Assembly (NCBI RefSeq): GCF_008757455.1
Contig: NZ_VCMV01000077.1
Coordinates: forward strand, 1 to 64,000
Source: Microvirga brassicacearum
GTDB lineage: Bacteria; Pseudomonadota; Alphaproteobacteria; Rhizobiales; Beijerinckiaceae
Reading direction: 5' to 3'
DNA length: 64,000 nt
The position numbers were made by a program, and so were the translations under genes. Below are positions 17,478 through 27,110 of this stretch, one piece after another. The notes beneath the pieces are model-generated. The model worked only from the letters and a program-made list of their open reading frames with translations, did no database searches and had not been told where the DNA came from. Every line of letters begins with the position of its first letter. The stretch's first letter is position 1.

Positions 17478-18557
17478 TCATTTGGCGCGCGGATCGTGAA
17501 GCGCACCACCCGCTTGCGTGAGTTTTCCATCCCGTTGGGCAACGACCGCGTCGCGCAAGGTCCACGCCGCGTTGCGGACTTCATCCTGGACCGCCATGTC
17601 CGCGTCGAGCTCGGCGTGGCTCGTGGCATAGGGTTTCCAATAGCCGATATAGCGCTCGAGTTCGGCGCGGGCGCCCGCCGAGACAAGCTCCATTGACGTT
17701 AGCCAATCGACAAGAGAGGCGCGCACCCTTTCGGCACCCTCCGTATCGCCGTGGGCGATGACGGAGAACAATCGGCCGGCGAGATGGCGCGGATAATCCC
17801 ATCCTTCGAGCTCGATCGCCTTGGCGCGCTTTGCGTCCTTGCCGTGGGTCGCGGTGGGGTCAGGATTGCCACCATCGGCGCAGACGAGACGGTCCATCAT
17901 CAGCTTCAGCGGGGACGAAACCTGATACCAGTTGACCGGCGTCACGATCATGATGCCGTGCGCCGCCACCCACATGGGATAGATCTCGTTCATCCAGTCC
18001 TGCGTCTGGCCGAGCGAATAATTGGGATAGCAGGAGCACGGCCAGTGGCAGAGCGCCGCCGCCGTCGAGAAGCACGCCTTGCAGGGGTGAATATGACGGC
18101 CGTATTGCGAGGCGAGCCGGCTGAGATCGAGAATTTCGGTCTCGAAGCCCGGGTCATCGTTAAAAATCTGCCGGGCGATTTCCATCAGACGATAGCTTTT
18201 GGACATTTCGCCCGGACAGGTGTGCTCGCTGCGTGACGATCCGTTGATCAGGAGAATCCGGCGCGGCCCGGCGGCGTCATCATGGCGCTCCTGCGCCCCA
18301 GCGATCGCCTCGCGCGTGGCGATCCAGTCCACCGCAAGATCATAATCGGGATCGGCGAAGCCGGGGCCGGCCTTGCGGGTCCGAGGGCTCTTGCGGCTGT
18401 GGCTGTAGGCATCCCACGCGGCGGCGGCGATCTTCGCCAACTCCTCTTGCAGAGGGTCGAAGGCCGGGTCGGCAAACGGGTTGAGGAACCGCCTCTGAAA
18501 CTCGTCCCGATCGAGGCTGACGTCCGGCATCCCCTTGCGCGGTTCCACTTCGCTCAT
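17478..18557 (-). CDS. NADPH-dependent FMN reductase-like flavoprotein with cysteine cluster
   Basis: A 360-residue flavodoxin-fold protein. The FMN phosphate loop is GSSRSEHTCPGEMSKSYR near residue 110, and TPVNWYQVSSPLKLMMDRL is the second flavin loop. Between them lies a Cys-rich segment, HPCKACFSTAAALCHWPCSC, with spacing C-x2-C-x7-C-x3-C-x-C, reminiscent of iron-sulfur flavoproteins. About 100 N-terminal residues precede the fold. The ATG at 18557 has GAGGAG upstream; the frame stays open further but without a plausible start signal. Its partner and substrate are unknown. Confidence 0.8.
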   Translation of the reverse strand: MSEVEPRKGMPDVSLDRDEFQRRFLNPFADPAFDPLQEELAKIAAAAWDAYSHSRKSPRTRKAGPGFADPDYDLAVDWIATREAIAGAQERHDDAAGPRRILLINGSSRSEHTCPGEMSKSYRLMEIARQIFNDDPGFETEILDLSRLASQYGRHIHPCKACFSTAAALCHWPCSCYPNYSLGQTQDWMNEIYPMWVAAHGIMIVTPVNWYQVSSPLKLMMDRLVCADGGNPDPTATHGKDAKRAKAIELEGWDYPRHLAGRLFSVIAHGDTEGAERVRASLVDWLTSMELVSAGARAELERYIGYWKPYATSHAELDADMAVQDEVRNAAWTLRDAVVAQRDGKLTQAGGALHDPRAK

Positions 18558-18831
18558 CGCACGCTCCTCGGGCAAAGCATGGCGGTTGAGGATCGGAACG
18601 TGACGTCTCGGGGTTTGTTCCGGCGGCCGCGATCCAGCCGGGAGAGCGCGACGACAACCCGTCCGGAATCCGCCGTCATCCCGGGTGACCGCAAGCTTGG
18701 GCCCGGAACCTGTAGGCGCGGATATTACAGGACAAGGGGTGAGGTTGCCGCTCTGTCCTGAAGCCCAAGTGTAGGCCGGGTTGCGGGCTCCGGAATGACA
18801 AAGCGCTACGCTTGGCCGCATCCGCTTCGGC
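18558..18831. other. non-coding gap with an imperfect long palindrome
   Basis: The gap between the flavoprotein start and the RTX terminator has no frame of coding quality. The segment 18675-18799 is bounded by GTCATCCCGG and CCGGAATGAC, which are inverted repeats with one mismatch, suggesting a third type of extragenic repeat element. I found no second copy in this window. The promoter of the flavoprotein gene must lie near 18560-18670, but no convincing box was seen. Confidence 0.5.
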
Positions 18832-18862
18832 AACAAAAACGCCCCGGATCGCGCCGGGGCCT
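18832..18862 (-). terminator. terminator of RTX gene 1, groL-type
   Basis: On the minus strand GCCCCGG, CGCGAT loop, CCGGGGC is followed by GTTTTTG. The stem-loop is a near copy of those at 20715-20746 and 22616-22648, differing at one loop base and lacking one G of the stem. Confidence 0.88.
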
Positions 18863-18925
18863 CTGCGTGATCCGTCGGTTCAGGTTGGGCTCGGAGCTCA
18901 TTCAGCCCATGTCGCCACCGAGGCG
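18863..18925 (-). repeat. groL 3'-end-like segment after RTX gene 1
   Basis: The bases between the RTX stop and its terminator match those after RTX gene 2 almost base for base and resemble the groL 3' end: TGATCCGTCGG corresponds to TGATCGGTCGG after groL, and CCCATGTCGCCACCG recalls the Gly-Gly-Met codons of the GroEL tail. Not translated as far as I can see. Confidence 0.55.
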
Positions 18926-18935
18926 CGCCCTGGTC

Positions 18936-20612
18936 TCACACGATGAAGAAATCGCCCGCCGTGAGCACCGTCCCCGCCTTCACCTGCGCAAACTTGATCG
19001 CCGCGTAGTCGGTGCCGGAGCCATCCGCGTCGTAGGACAGCGCGCCGCTCTTGGCATTAAAGATGATGCGGTCGTCGGCGGCGAGCGCTTTGCTGCCGAT
19101 GACGAAGGCGCCCTTCTTCAACAAGCCGAGACCGATGCCGGCGAAGACCTTGTGTGCAAGCTGGAACTGATCGTCCGCCGCCACGAAATCGCGCACCGTG
19201 TCGGCGTTCTTCGCGCCGAGCTTGGCGCTGAAGATGAAGGTGTCGTCGCCCGCATTGCCGGTGAGCACATCCTTGCCGAGCCCACCATTGAGCCGGTCGT
19301 CCCCGGCCCCGCCCTTCAGCACGTCCGCGCGTTTGCCGCCTTTCAGCGTCAAGGAGGCCGGAGCAACCGGCGCGATGATAATTGGGTCGTCAATGTCGAG
19401 CCTAATGACATCTGGGTCGACATCGATGGTGAAGCTCTGATCGAGGGACGCGCCATGCGGGTCGCTGGCGCGAACCGTGATGACGATATCGGCGGACCGA
19501 TCAGTGAAGGCCCGATCGACGATCAGTTTGTCACCGCGAATGCGGAAATACCCCCCGGGATTACTCACCAACGAATAGCCGAGCGCATCCCCATTCGGAT
19601 CGAAGCCGCTCAGCTGCGCCACGATCGTCCCGACCGGCGCATCGCCATCGACAAGTTTGCCGCTCAGTCCAATCGATGTCGGGGCGGAATTGGTTGGCGT
19701 GGTCAACGCGACGGTGCGGTCGGAGAACTGGAGGTACTCGACCAAATAAAGTTCATCCGCGCCGTCACGCGACGCGTTGCTGTCTGTGACGAGATATCGG
19801 CCGTTGGTGCCTTGCTGAATCGAATAATCCGAGAACTTGCCATGGAAGACCGCGACGTCGATTCCAGAGCTGCCTGACAGAAAATCGTCGCCGCCGCCAG
19901 CGTCGATGAAATCGTCACCGTCTCCCATGAAGATCCGCTCGCCATCATTACCGCCGTAGAATTTATCATTGCCGGCGCCCATGCGGGTTTGTCCGTCATG
20001 CGAACCGTTGCGTCCGTCATAGAGATCATTTCCATTCCCGGTGAAAACGCCACCCTCGATCCGGCCCCTATTGATGATGGTGTTCGGGCCAACAACCTCG
20101 CCGCCGATCGCTTCCCCGAAGATCCCGCTGATGAGACCGGTGTTGTAGATCGTCAGGCTCCCGCCGTTTGCGCTGGGAAAGTAACTGGAGATGCCGATCG
20201 CGCCTTTGATCGTCCCCGAATTGGTGATGACGCTGACTGGACCGTTGCGGCAGACAGCGAAGCCATTCTCTGAAAAAATCGACCCCGCGTTGTTGAGAAT
20301 GTTGGCCCTGCCTTGCAATGGATCATTCAAAAGCTGAATGCCGTCGTCCTGACCGTGGACACTCCCCGTCGCACCGATCGTAATGGTGCCATGAACCGCG
20401 ATGGCTGTTTCCCAAGCACTATAGACGCGTCCTTGGATCGAAAGCGTGGTGCCCGTACCGCCGAAAATCCCCCAGCCGTTCCGGCCATGCGCCGCAATCT
20501 CGGCACCGATGCCCAAGAAAACCGTGTCGCCATTTCCTATCGAAAGCGCGGTCTCGCCGTCCCCATAAACGGGCGGCAGCGGATTGGTGGTGTCGATTAC
20601 GTGGACGGCCAT
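18936..20612 (-). CDS. RTX-type calcium-binding secreted protein 1
   Basis: The 558-residue protein has no Sec signal. The N-terminal half carries beta-helix-like repeats (VITNSGTIKGAIGI, IYNTGLISGI, TIINRGRIEGGVFTGNG). RTX nonapeptides follow (MGAGNDKFYGGNDGERIFMG, GDGDDFIDAGGGDDFLSG), then a cadherin-like segment at about residues 315-400 (FDPNGDALGYSLV) and a second RTX block (GGAGDDRLNGGLGKDVLTG). The serralysin-like C-terminus ends AGDFFIV, as expected for a type I secretion signal. No T1SS genes are nearby. The last 130 residues are nearly the same as in the neighbouring paralogue. Function is unknown; adhesin or matrix protein is plausible. Confidence 0.86.
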   Translation of the reverse strand: MAVHVIDTTNPLPPVYGDGETALSIGNGDTVFLGIGAEIAAHGRNGWGIFGGTGTTLSIQGRVYSAWETAIAVHGTITIGATGSVHGQDDGIQLLNDPLQGRANILNNAGSIFSENGFAVCRNGPVSVITNSGTIKGAIGISSYFPSANGGSLTIYNTGLISGIFGEAIGGEVVGPNTIINRGRIEGGVFTGNGNDLYDGRNGSHDGQTRMGAGNDKFYGGNDGERIFMGDGDDFIDAGGGDDFLSGSSGIDVAVFHGKFSDYSIQQGTNGRYLVTDSNASRDGADELYLVEYLQFSDRTVALTTPTNSAPTSIGLSGKLVDGDAPVGTIVAQLSGFDPNGDALGYSLVSNPGGYFRIRGDKLIVDRAFTDRSADIVITVRASDPHGASLDQSFTIDVDPDVIRLDIDDPIIIAPVAPASLTLKGGKRADVLKGGAGDDRLNGGLGKDVLTGNAGDDTFIFSAKLGAKNADTVRDFVAADDQFQLAHKVFAGIGLGLLKKGAFVIGSKALAADDRIIFNAKSGALSYDADGSGTDYAAIKFAQVKAGTVLTAGDFFIV

Positions 20613-20685
20613 GAAAGCCCTTCCCTAAGGGAATATTATCTTAACGCAACACTATCCATATCAGACTTTCTAAATTTCGTATAGC
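20613..20685 (-). promoter_or_regulatory. conserved leader/promoter region of RTX gene 1
   Basis: Upstream of both RTX genes the sequence is conserved: the plus strand shows TTCCCTAAGGGAATATTATC then TTAACGCAACA here, against TTCCCCAAAGGAATGTTATC and TTAATGCAACA upstream of RTX gene 2. The block includes the ribosome-binding site (AGGGAAGG on the minus strand) and probably the promoter. The two genes are therefore likely to be regulated alike. Confidence 0.6.
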
Positions 20686-20714
20686 CCGGCTTCCGCCTAC
20701 CTTCCGCCTCGATC

Positions 20715-20746
20715 ACAAAAGAGGCCCCGGATCGCTCCGGGGCCTC
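20715..20746 (-). terminator. terminator of RTX gene 2, groL-type
   Basis: GAGGCCCCGG pairs with CCGGGGCCTC around agcgat and is followed on the minus strand by TTTTGTG. The 22 bases 20723-20744 are the same as 22625-22646 of the groL terminator. Confidence 0.92.
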
Positions 20747-20810
20747 TTCGTGATCAGTCGGTTCAGGTTGGGCTCGGAACTCATGCTGCCCATGTCGCCG
20801 CCGAGGCGCG
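20747..20810 (-). repeat. groL 3'-end-like segment after RTX gene 2
   Basis: After the identical terminator stem, the plus strand reads TGATCAGTCGGT where groL has TGATCGGTCGGT, and further on CATGCTGCCCATGTCGCC where the groL tail codons read CATGCCGCCCATGCCGCC. Spacing between stem and CATG motif is 38 bases here and 40 at groL. This suggests descent from a groL 3' end. Confidence 0.55.
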
Positions 20811-20819
20811 CCCTTGGCC

Positions 20820-22511
20820 TCACACGATGAAGAAATCGCTCGCCTTCAAGATAGTCCCCGCCTTCACCTGCGCAAACTTGATCGCCGCGTGCTCGGTGCC
20901 GGAACCGTCCGCATCGTAGGAGAGCGCGCCGGTCTTCTCGTCGAAGACGATGCGATCGTCCTCGGCCAGCGCCTTGCGGCCGATAATGAAGGCCGAGTTC
21001 TTCAGGATGCCCCGGTCGATCTCGCCGAAGATCTTATGCGACAGCTGGAATTGGTCGTCCTGATGCGAGAAGTCTCGAACCCGGTCGGCATTCTTTGCGC
21101 CAAGCCTCGCGCTGAAGATGAACGTGTCCTCGCCCGCATTTCCGGTGAGCACATCCTTGCCGAGCCCGCCATTGAGCCGGTCGTCACCGGCGCCGCCATT
21201 GAGCCGGTCGGCGCGCTTGCTGCCCGTGAGGTCGAGGGAAGCGGCTGCGATCTGAGCCGCCTGCGCGGTGGCGATCACGGAAACCGAAGGCGTCGGCAGG
21301 GCTGGCTTTTCGGGGACGAACGGCCCGGTCGGGTTCGGTTGCGTGGGCGTTGCGGGCGGACGCGGCGCCGATAAGGTGACGATGCGGTCGTTGAACAGCG
21401 CGAACTCGATGCCCGTGAGGCTGTCGGCGCCATCGCCGTTGGCGCGGTTGTCGGTGATCGTGAGCGCGTGGTTGGCGTCCTCGCCAAACGTATAGTCGGA
21501 AAAGCGACCGGAATAGACCGCGATGTCCGAGCCTGCGCCCCCGGCGAGAAGGTCGTTATGCGCGCCACCCGAAAGGATGTCGTCGCCGCCGTTGCCCTCA
21601 AGCGTGTCGTGGCCATTGCCGGTCGTAAAGACGTTCGCGACGTCGTTGCCTTTGAAGTTGTCGCCGGCGCTGCTTCCGATCAAATTCTCGACGTTGCGGA
21701 TGGTCGCCCACCCGCTCACGGTTACCAGCTGTTTTGAGATCTCATTGAGATCGATAGTTGCTTTCGCGCCTGACGCACACCTCACCGTGTCGATTCCCGC
21801 GCCACCATCGATGAACTTGGTGCCGGCCCAAGTGACGATCGCCTCGGAGCCGTCGCCGCCAAAGACGACATCGTCCCCTCCGGAAAGATAAAGTTCCCCA
21901 GTCAATCTCCCGTCGCGTCCATCATACAAGTCGGCGCCATGGCCTAAGAGAACGTTGCCTTCAATGGTCCCCTTATTAGTGACGAGGTTGGGGCCATAGA
22001 ACGCACCAACGATTGCGTGTTCGCTACCTCGGATATCTCCAGTGTTAAAAACGAGAAGTTGCTCTCCGGGGTCATAGTAGCCACCTGAATATATGCCGTA
22101 GTAGCCATCTATTTTTCCGGTATTGACGATCGTGTTTCTTGTGCCATCCAGATAAATGCCCGCTTCGGTTCCAACAATTTCACCCCCGTTATTGACGATA
22201 TTGGTCCGGCCGTTTTCATAGTCATACCCTAAGTATACTCCGTACTCGGAACCGTAGACTCCGCCGCCAGCTCGAATCTCGATGCTTCCTTGCAGTGCGG
22301 CCGCAGTGGACTGGACGCTGTGAACCTCGCCGGCAATGACCAAATTTGCGTGCGTGCCACCGCTGATGCCGAAGGCACCGTAACCGGCCGCTCTGATTTC
22401 CGATCCAGCAACAAGGACGACGGTGTCGTAATCGTTCAGGACGAGCGCGTGCTCATAGTCCTTCGTGGTCGGAGGTAGAGGCCGCGTTGCATCGATCACA
22501 TAAAGGGTCAT
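20820..22511 (-). CDS. RTX-type calcium-binding secreted protein 2
   Basis: A 563-residue paralogue of the RTX protein just downstream. The start MTLYVIDATRPLPP parallels MAVHVIDTTNPLPP. The N-terminal half has beta-helix-like repeats (NTIVNTGKIDGYYGI, LVTNKGTIEGNVLLGHG), then RTX repeats (GNGHDTLEGNGGDDILSG, GAHNDLLAGGAGSDIAVYSG), a Pro-rich linker near residues 395-415 in place of the cadherin-like segment, and a C-terminal RTX and secretion module ending ASDFFIV. I chose the ATG at 22511, preceded by GGGGAAGG, over one five codons upstream. It lies directly downstream of groL and has its own promoter region and terminator. Confidence 0.86.
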   Translation of the reverse strand: MTLYVIDATRPLPPTTKDYEHALVLNDYDTVVLVAGSEIRAAGYGAFGISGGTHANLVIAGEVHSVQSTAAALQGSIEIRAGGGVYGSEYGVYLGYDYENGRTNIVNNGGEIVGTEAGIYLDGTRNTIVNTGKIDGYYGIYSGGYYDPGEQLLVFNTGDIRGSEHAIVGAFYGPNLVTNKGTIEGNVLLGHGADLYDGRDGRLTGELYLSGGDDVVFGGDGSEAIVTWAGTKFIDGGAGIDTVRCASGAKATIDLNEISKQLVTVSGWATIRNVENLIGSSAGDNFKGNDVANVFTTGNGHDTLEGNGGDDILSGGAHNDLLAGGAGSDIAVYSGRFSDYTFGEDANHALTITDNRANGDGADSLTGIEFALFNDRIVTLSAPRPPATPTQPNPTGPFVPEKPALPTPSVSVIATAQAAQIAAASLDLTGSKRADRLNGGAGDDRLNGGLGKDVLTGNAGEDTFIFSARLGAKNADRVRDFSHQDDQFQLSHKIFGEIDRGILKNSAFIIGRKALAEDDRIVFDEKTGALSYDADGSGTEHAAIKFAQVKAGTILKASDFFIV

Positions 22512-22583
22512 GGCGGCCTTCCCCAAAGGAATGTTATCTTAATGCAACATTGTTCGTATCAGGCTCTCCGCCTTTTGTCTAGC
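22512..22583 (-). promoter_or_regulatory. conserved leader/promoter region of RTX gene 2
   Basis: This is the counterpart of 20613-20685. The shared bases include TTATCTTAATGCAACA and GTATCAGGCTCTC on the plus strand. It separates the groL terminator from the RTX start, so RTX gene 2 is probably not read through from groESL. Confidence 0.6.
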
Positions 22584-22615
22584 CCCGTTCGTCCCTCCTC
22601 GCTTGCCGCTTGGGC

Positions 22616-22648
22616 AACAAAAAAGGCCCCGGATCGCTCCGGGGCCTT
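22616..22648 (-). terminator. intrinsic terminator of groESL
   Basis: AAGGCCCCGG pairs with CCGGGGCCTT around agcgat and is followed on the minus strand by TTTTTTGTTG. It lies 30 bases after the groL stop. Confidence 0.95.
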
Positions 22649-22677
22649 CTTGATGATCGGTCGGTGAGAAGCTGGAC

Positions 22678-24378
<1,701 letters not shown>

Positions 24379-24669
24379 TTACTTCGCGATCACGCCCATG
24401 ATGTCGGATTCCTTCATGATCAGGAGGTCCTGACCATCGATCTTCACTTCGGTGCCGGACCACTTTCCGAACAGGACGCGATCGCCCGACTTGACGTCGA
24501 GGGCGACCAGCTTGCCGCTCTCATCGCGGGCGCCAGGGCCGACGGCGACGATTTCGCCCTCTTGCGGCTTTTCCTTGGCGGTATCGGGGATGATGATGCC
24601 GCCCTTCGTCTTCTCTTCGCTCTCAAGGCGACGGACGACGACGCGGTCGTGCAGCGGACGGAATTTCAT
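24379..24669 (-). CDS. groES: 10 kDa co-chaperonin GroES
   Basis: GroES caps the GroEL chamber. The 96-residue protein starts [20 protein letters not shown], has the mobile loop region [19 protein letters not shown] and ends SDIMGVIAK. The ATG at 24669 is preceded by AGAGGAAG; a frame extending upstream to 24741 runs into the CIRCE element and is not used. First gene of the groESL operon. Confidence 0.98.
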   Translation of the reverse strand: MKFRPLHDRVVVRRLESEEKTKGGIIIPDTAKEKPQEGEIVAVGPGARDESGKLVALDVKSGDRVLFGKWSGTEVKIDGQDLLIMKESDIMGVIAK

Positions 24670-24734
24670 GGAACTTCCTCTTATGACTGTTAGCGCAGCC
24701 TTGGCGGCCACGGCTTGATCTTGAGTTCGGGCTG

Positions 24735-24761
24735 TTAGCACTGTTTTGACCCGAGTGCCAA
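24735..24761. promoter_or_regulatory. CIRCE operator (HrcA-binding)
   Basis: TTAGCACTG, nine bases, GAGTGCCAA. Each half differs from the consensus TTAGCACTC-N9-GAGTGCTAA by one base. It lies 65 bases upstream of the groES start, so groESL is probably repressed by HrcA and released on heat shock. hrcA is not in the window. Confidence 0.88.
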
Positions 24762-24846
24762 CAGCTAGCGCGAGATAAGGACGGGCCGGGGAGGAGTCAA
24801 GGCAGAGTCCTGCGATAAGATGAATGAGGCTGCCGTTACGGCAGGG

Positions 24847-25692
24847 CTAGCGCCGGGACGCGAGCGCCGCCGCCGACACGATCAGAATGCCGCCCCCGAA
24901 GGTCGCCCAGGTGGGAATTTCTTGAAAGACGCCGTAGCCGATGAATGCGGCCCAGATCAGCGCGGTATATTCAAGGGGTGCCAGGCGGGCCGCCTCGGCC
25001 TTGGCGTAGGCGGTCGCCAGCAGGATGTGCCCGGCGGTCCCGAGCATGCCCATCACGAGGAACCAGCCGAGATGGGTGACGTCGACCGGACCCCAGACCA
25101 GCAGCGCAAAGGGCGCCACGAGGACGGCGGGACCCAGGTTCGACAAAAGCACGATGTGCATGAACTTGTCGCGCTGGGCCCGCTGCCTGAGCAGGACGAG
25201 GCTGAGCGCGTAGGTCACCGCGGACAGCAGCGCCGCCCCGACCCCCGTCCATGAGCGCGGGACGCTGCCCTCCCCGCTTTGCCCGAGAACGACCACCAGC
25301 GTGCCGCCGAAGCCGACCGCGATCGCCGCCAGCACTCTCGTGTCGACCCGCTCCCGCAGGAGCAGCAAGCCGAACAGAGCCACGAACATCGGCGAGAGGA
25401 ACGACAGAACGAGGGTTTCGGCCAGCGGCAATTGACCGAGGGCGTAGAAGAAGCTGACGGCGGTGATCACGCCCACCACCGACCGCGCAAGGTTGGCCTT
25501 GATGGTCTCGCTGCTCGGCCATCCCGGTCGCGACACGGCCACGATTCCGATCGCGACCAGCGACCCGAACGTAAAGCGCAGGAACGTCACCTGAAACGTC
25601 GGATAATGGACCGCCATCGCCTTGATGACCGCGTCCATGATGGACAGAACCGCGATTCCCGCGGCAGCCCGCAAGGCGGGACCGAAATGCAT
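24847..25692 (-). CDS. EamA/DMT-family membrane transporter
   Basis: A ten-helix inner-membrane protein of about 281 residues made of two EamA repeats. The first repeat has SIMDAVIKAMAVHYPTFQ and FLRFTFGSLVAIGI; the second has FLVMGMLGTAGHILLATAYA and LAPLEYTALIWAAFIGY. This family exports amino acids and other metabolites, and the substrate cannot be told. The start is uncertain: an ATG at 25692 gives a normal N-terminus, and a GTG at 25737 would add 15 residues. It stands alone between groES and the L,D-transpeptidase gene. Confidence 0.85.
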   Translation of the reverse strand: MHFGPALRAAAGIAVLSIMDAVIKAMAVHYPTFQVTFLRFTFGSLVAIGIVAVSRPGWPSSETIKANLARSVVGVITAVSFFYALGQLPLAETLVLSFLSPMFVALFGLLLLRERVDTRVLAAIAVGFGGTLVVVLGQSGEGSVPRSWTGVGAALLSAVTYALSLVLLRQRAQRDKFMHIVLLSNLGPAVLVAPFALLVWGPVDVTHLGWFLVMGMLGTAGHILLATAYAKAEAARLAPLEYTALIWAAFIGYGVFQEIPTWATFGGGILIVSAAALASRR

Positions 25693-25879
25693 GATACGAC
25701 AACTTGAAAAGGTGCCTTCCGGGATGGCGGGCACCACGCTCCGCTCTTAGCCGAGTTCCCGCAGGCAGGCATCATCCGTGAGACCGCTCTCGACAGAAAA
25801 GCACACGGCGCATCCCTCGTCTTGCCCACCTTGGCGGAAACAATTGTTGCGCTTTTCGTTAACGCTCAATCGAAACTGG

Positions 25880-26611
25880 ATGATGGCAATGCGTCACTGG
25901 CTCCTCGGCTCGGCTGTTTTATTTCCCCTTCTTGCTCCCACGGCGGTGTCGGCACAGCCTTTTTATGGCTATCCGCCCGGCTACCCGGCCGACGGGTATA
26001 GCGACCATTATCCGCTGGTGGCCCGGCCCGCTTCCCGACCGCGCGCCCGGGCGGTGGACCCGCTGACCGGCTACCAGTACGGCCGGGTCGAGGATCCATA
26101 TGGCCGCGCGTTTGCGTCGTTGCCGCCGGATTACGAAGCGGAGGATGGCGGTCTCGAATACGCCATCCGGCCGCAATACCAGCGGCAGGTGGTGGCCTAT
26201 CGTGGCAGGGAAGCGCCCGGGACGCTGATCATCGATACGCCCTCCAAGTACCTCTATCTGGTGCAGCCCGGTGGCCGCGCCATCCGATACGGGATCGGCG
26301 TCGGCCGTCCGGGCTTCGAGTGGGCGGGCCGAAAATCCGTGACGATGAAAAAGGTGTGGCCGGACTGGCGCCCGCCCAGGGAAATGCTGAGGCGCCGCCC
26401 CGACCTTCCCACTCATATGGAGGGCGGACCCGACAACCCGCTTGGCGCCCGCGCCCTCTATCTCGGCTCATCGCTCTACCGCATTCACGGCACCAACGAG
26501 CCGCACACGATCGGCCAGGCGGTCTCCTCCGGCTGCATCCGCATGCTCAACCGCGACGTGATCGATCTTTACAACCGGGTGCCCGTGGGCGCGCGGGTGG
26601 TGGTGATCTGA
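25880..26611 (+). CDS. L,D-transpeptidase (YkuD domain), exported
   Basis: The 243-residue protein has a signal peptide ending VSAQP near residue 25, a Pro/Tyr/Arg-rich linker and a YkuD domain from about residue 110. The catalytic region reads YRIHGTNEPHTIGQ, then SSGCIRMLNRDV, matching the HxxxG...SxGCxR motif with the nucleophile Cys. Such enzymes make 3-3 cross-links in peptidoglycan or attach proteins to it in the periplasm, which is common in Hyphomicrobiales. Three ATGs lie at 25880, 25883 and 25889; the choice changes only three residues. Confidence 0.9.
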   Translation: MMAMRHWLLGSAVLFPLLAPTAVSAQPFYGYPPGYPADGYSDHYPLVARPASRPRARAVDPLTGYQYGRVEDPYGRAFASLPPDYEAEDGGLEYAIRPQYQRQVVAYRGREAPGTLIIDTPSKYLYLVQPGGRAIRYGIGVGRPGFEWAGRKSVTMKKVWPDWRPPREMLRRRPDLPTHMEGGPDNPLGARALYLGSSLYRIHGTNEPHTIGQAVSSGCIRMLNRDVIDLYNRVPVGARVVVI

Positions 26612-26681
26612 GGTCTTCCGTCCGGTCGCGACGGAGGTGTGTTAAGGGAGCGGCTTACGCCCTGCCTTATCGAGTCGTCCC

Positions 26682-27017
26682 ATGAATTATGCGTTTCTCC
26701 TCGCCGCCATCCTCTGCGAAGTCGTCGCCACGACGGCGCTCAAGGCCGCTGACGGGTTCACCCGGCTCTGGCCCTCGGCTGTGGTCGTCGTCGGATATGC
26801 GCTCGCGTTCTATTTCCTCTCGCTGACCCTACGCACGATCCCGATCGGCATCGCCTACGCGTTGTGGTCCGGGATCGGAATCGTGCTGATCGCGGTGGTC
26901 GGATGGCTGCTCTATCGTCAGTCGCTCGACTGGCCCGCGCTCCTGGGAATTTTCCTCATTCTCGCCGGCGTGCTGGTGATTCAGGTTTTTTCACAGACCG
27001 CCGGCCACGCGACATGA
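26682..27017 (+). CDS. small multidrug resistance (SMR) family transporter
   Basis: A 111-residue, four-helix membrane protein. The essential membrane Glu is at residue 13 in AILCEVVATTALKAADGFTR, and AYALWSGIGIVLIAVVGW is typical of the EmrE/QacE branch rather than the Gdx (SugE) branch. It works as an antiparallel dimer that exchanges cationic drugs or quaternary amines for protons. It is a single gene, so a homodimer is expected. It ends just before a dispersed repeat. Confidence 0.9.
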   Translation: MNYAFLLAAILCEVVATTALKAADGFTRLWPSAVVVVGYALAFYFLSLTLRTIPIGIAYALWSGIGIVLIAVVGWLLYRQSLDWPALLGIFLILAGVLVIQVFSQTAGHAT

Positions 27018-27027
27018 ACCGATGCGC

Positions 27028-27110
27028 TGGAGTCGGATTCAGCTTCCAATTTTATTTTGCCGCATGATCCTTCGGCGAACCGGTATCCACTTCGCCGGAT
27101 CAAGCTCTAA
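27028..27110. repeat. dispersed imperfect palindrome (family A), copy 2
   Basis: Shorter relative of the element at 7804-7908. Shared blocks are GAGTCGGATTC, GCATGATC, TTCGGCGAACCGGTA, CCACTTCGCCGGATCA and GCTCTAA. Its right end contains the TAG stop of the convergent DUF2076 gene, just as copy 1 holds the TAG stop of hisS. Confidence 0.8.

Noticed and set aside
18936..22511. RTX repeats considered as a DNA repeat array
   Set aside because: The periodicity is in the protein (Gly/Asp nonapeptides) within intact frames.
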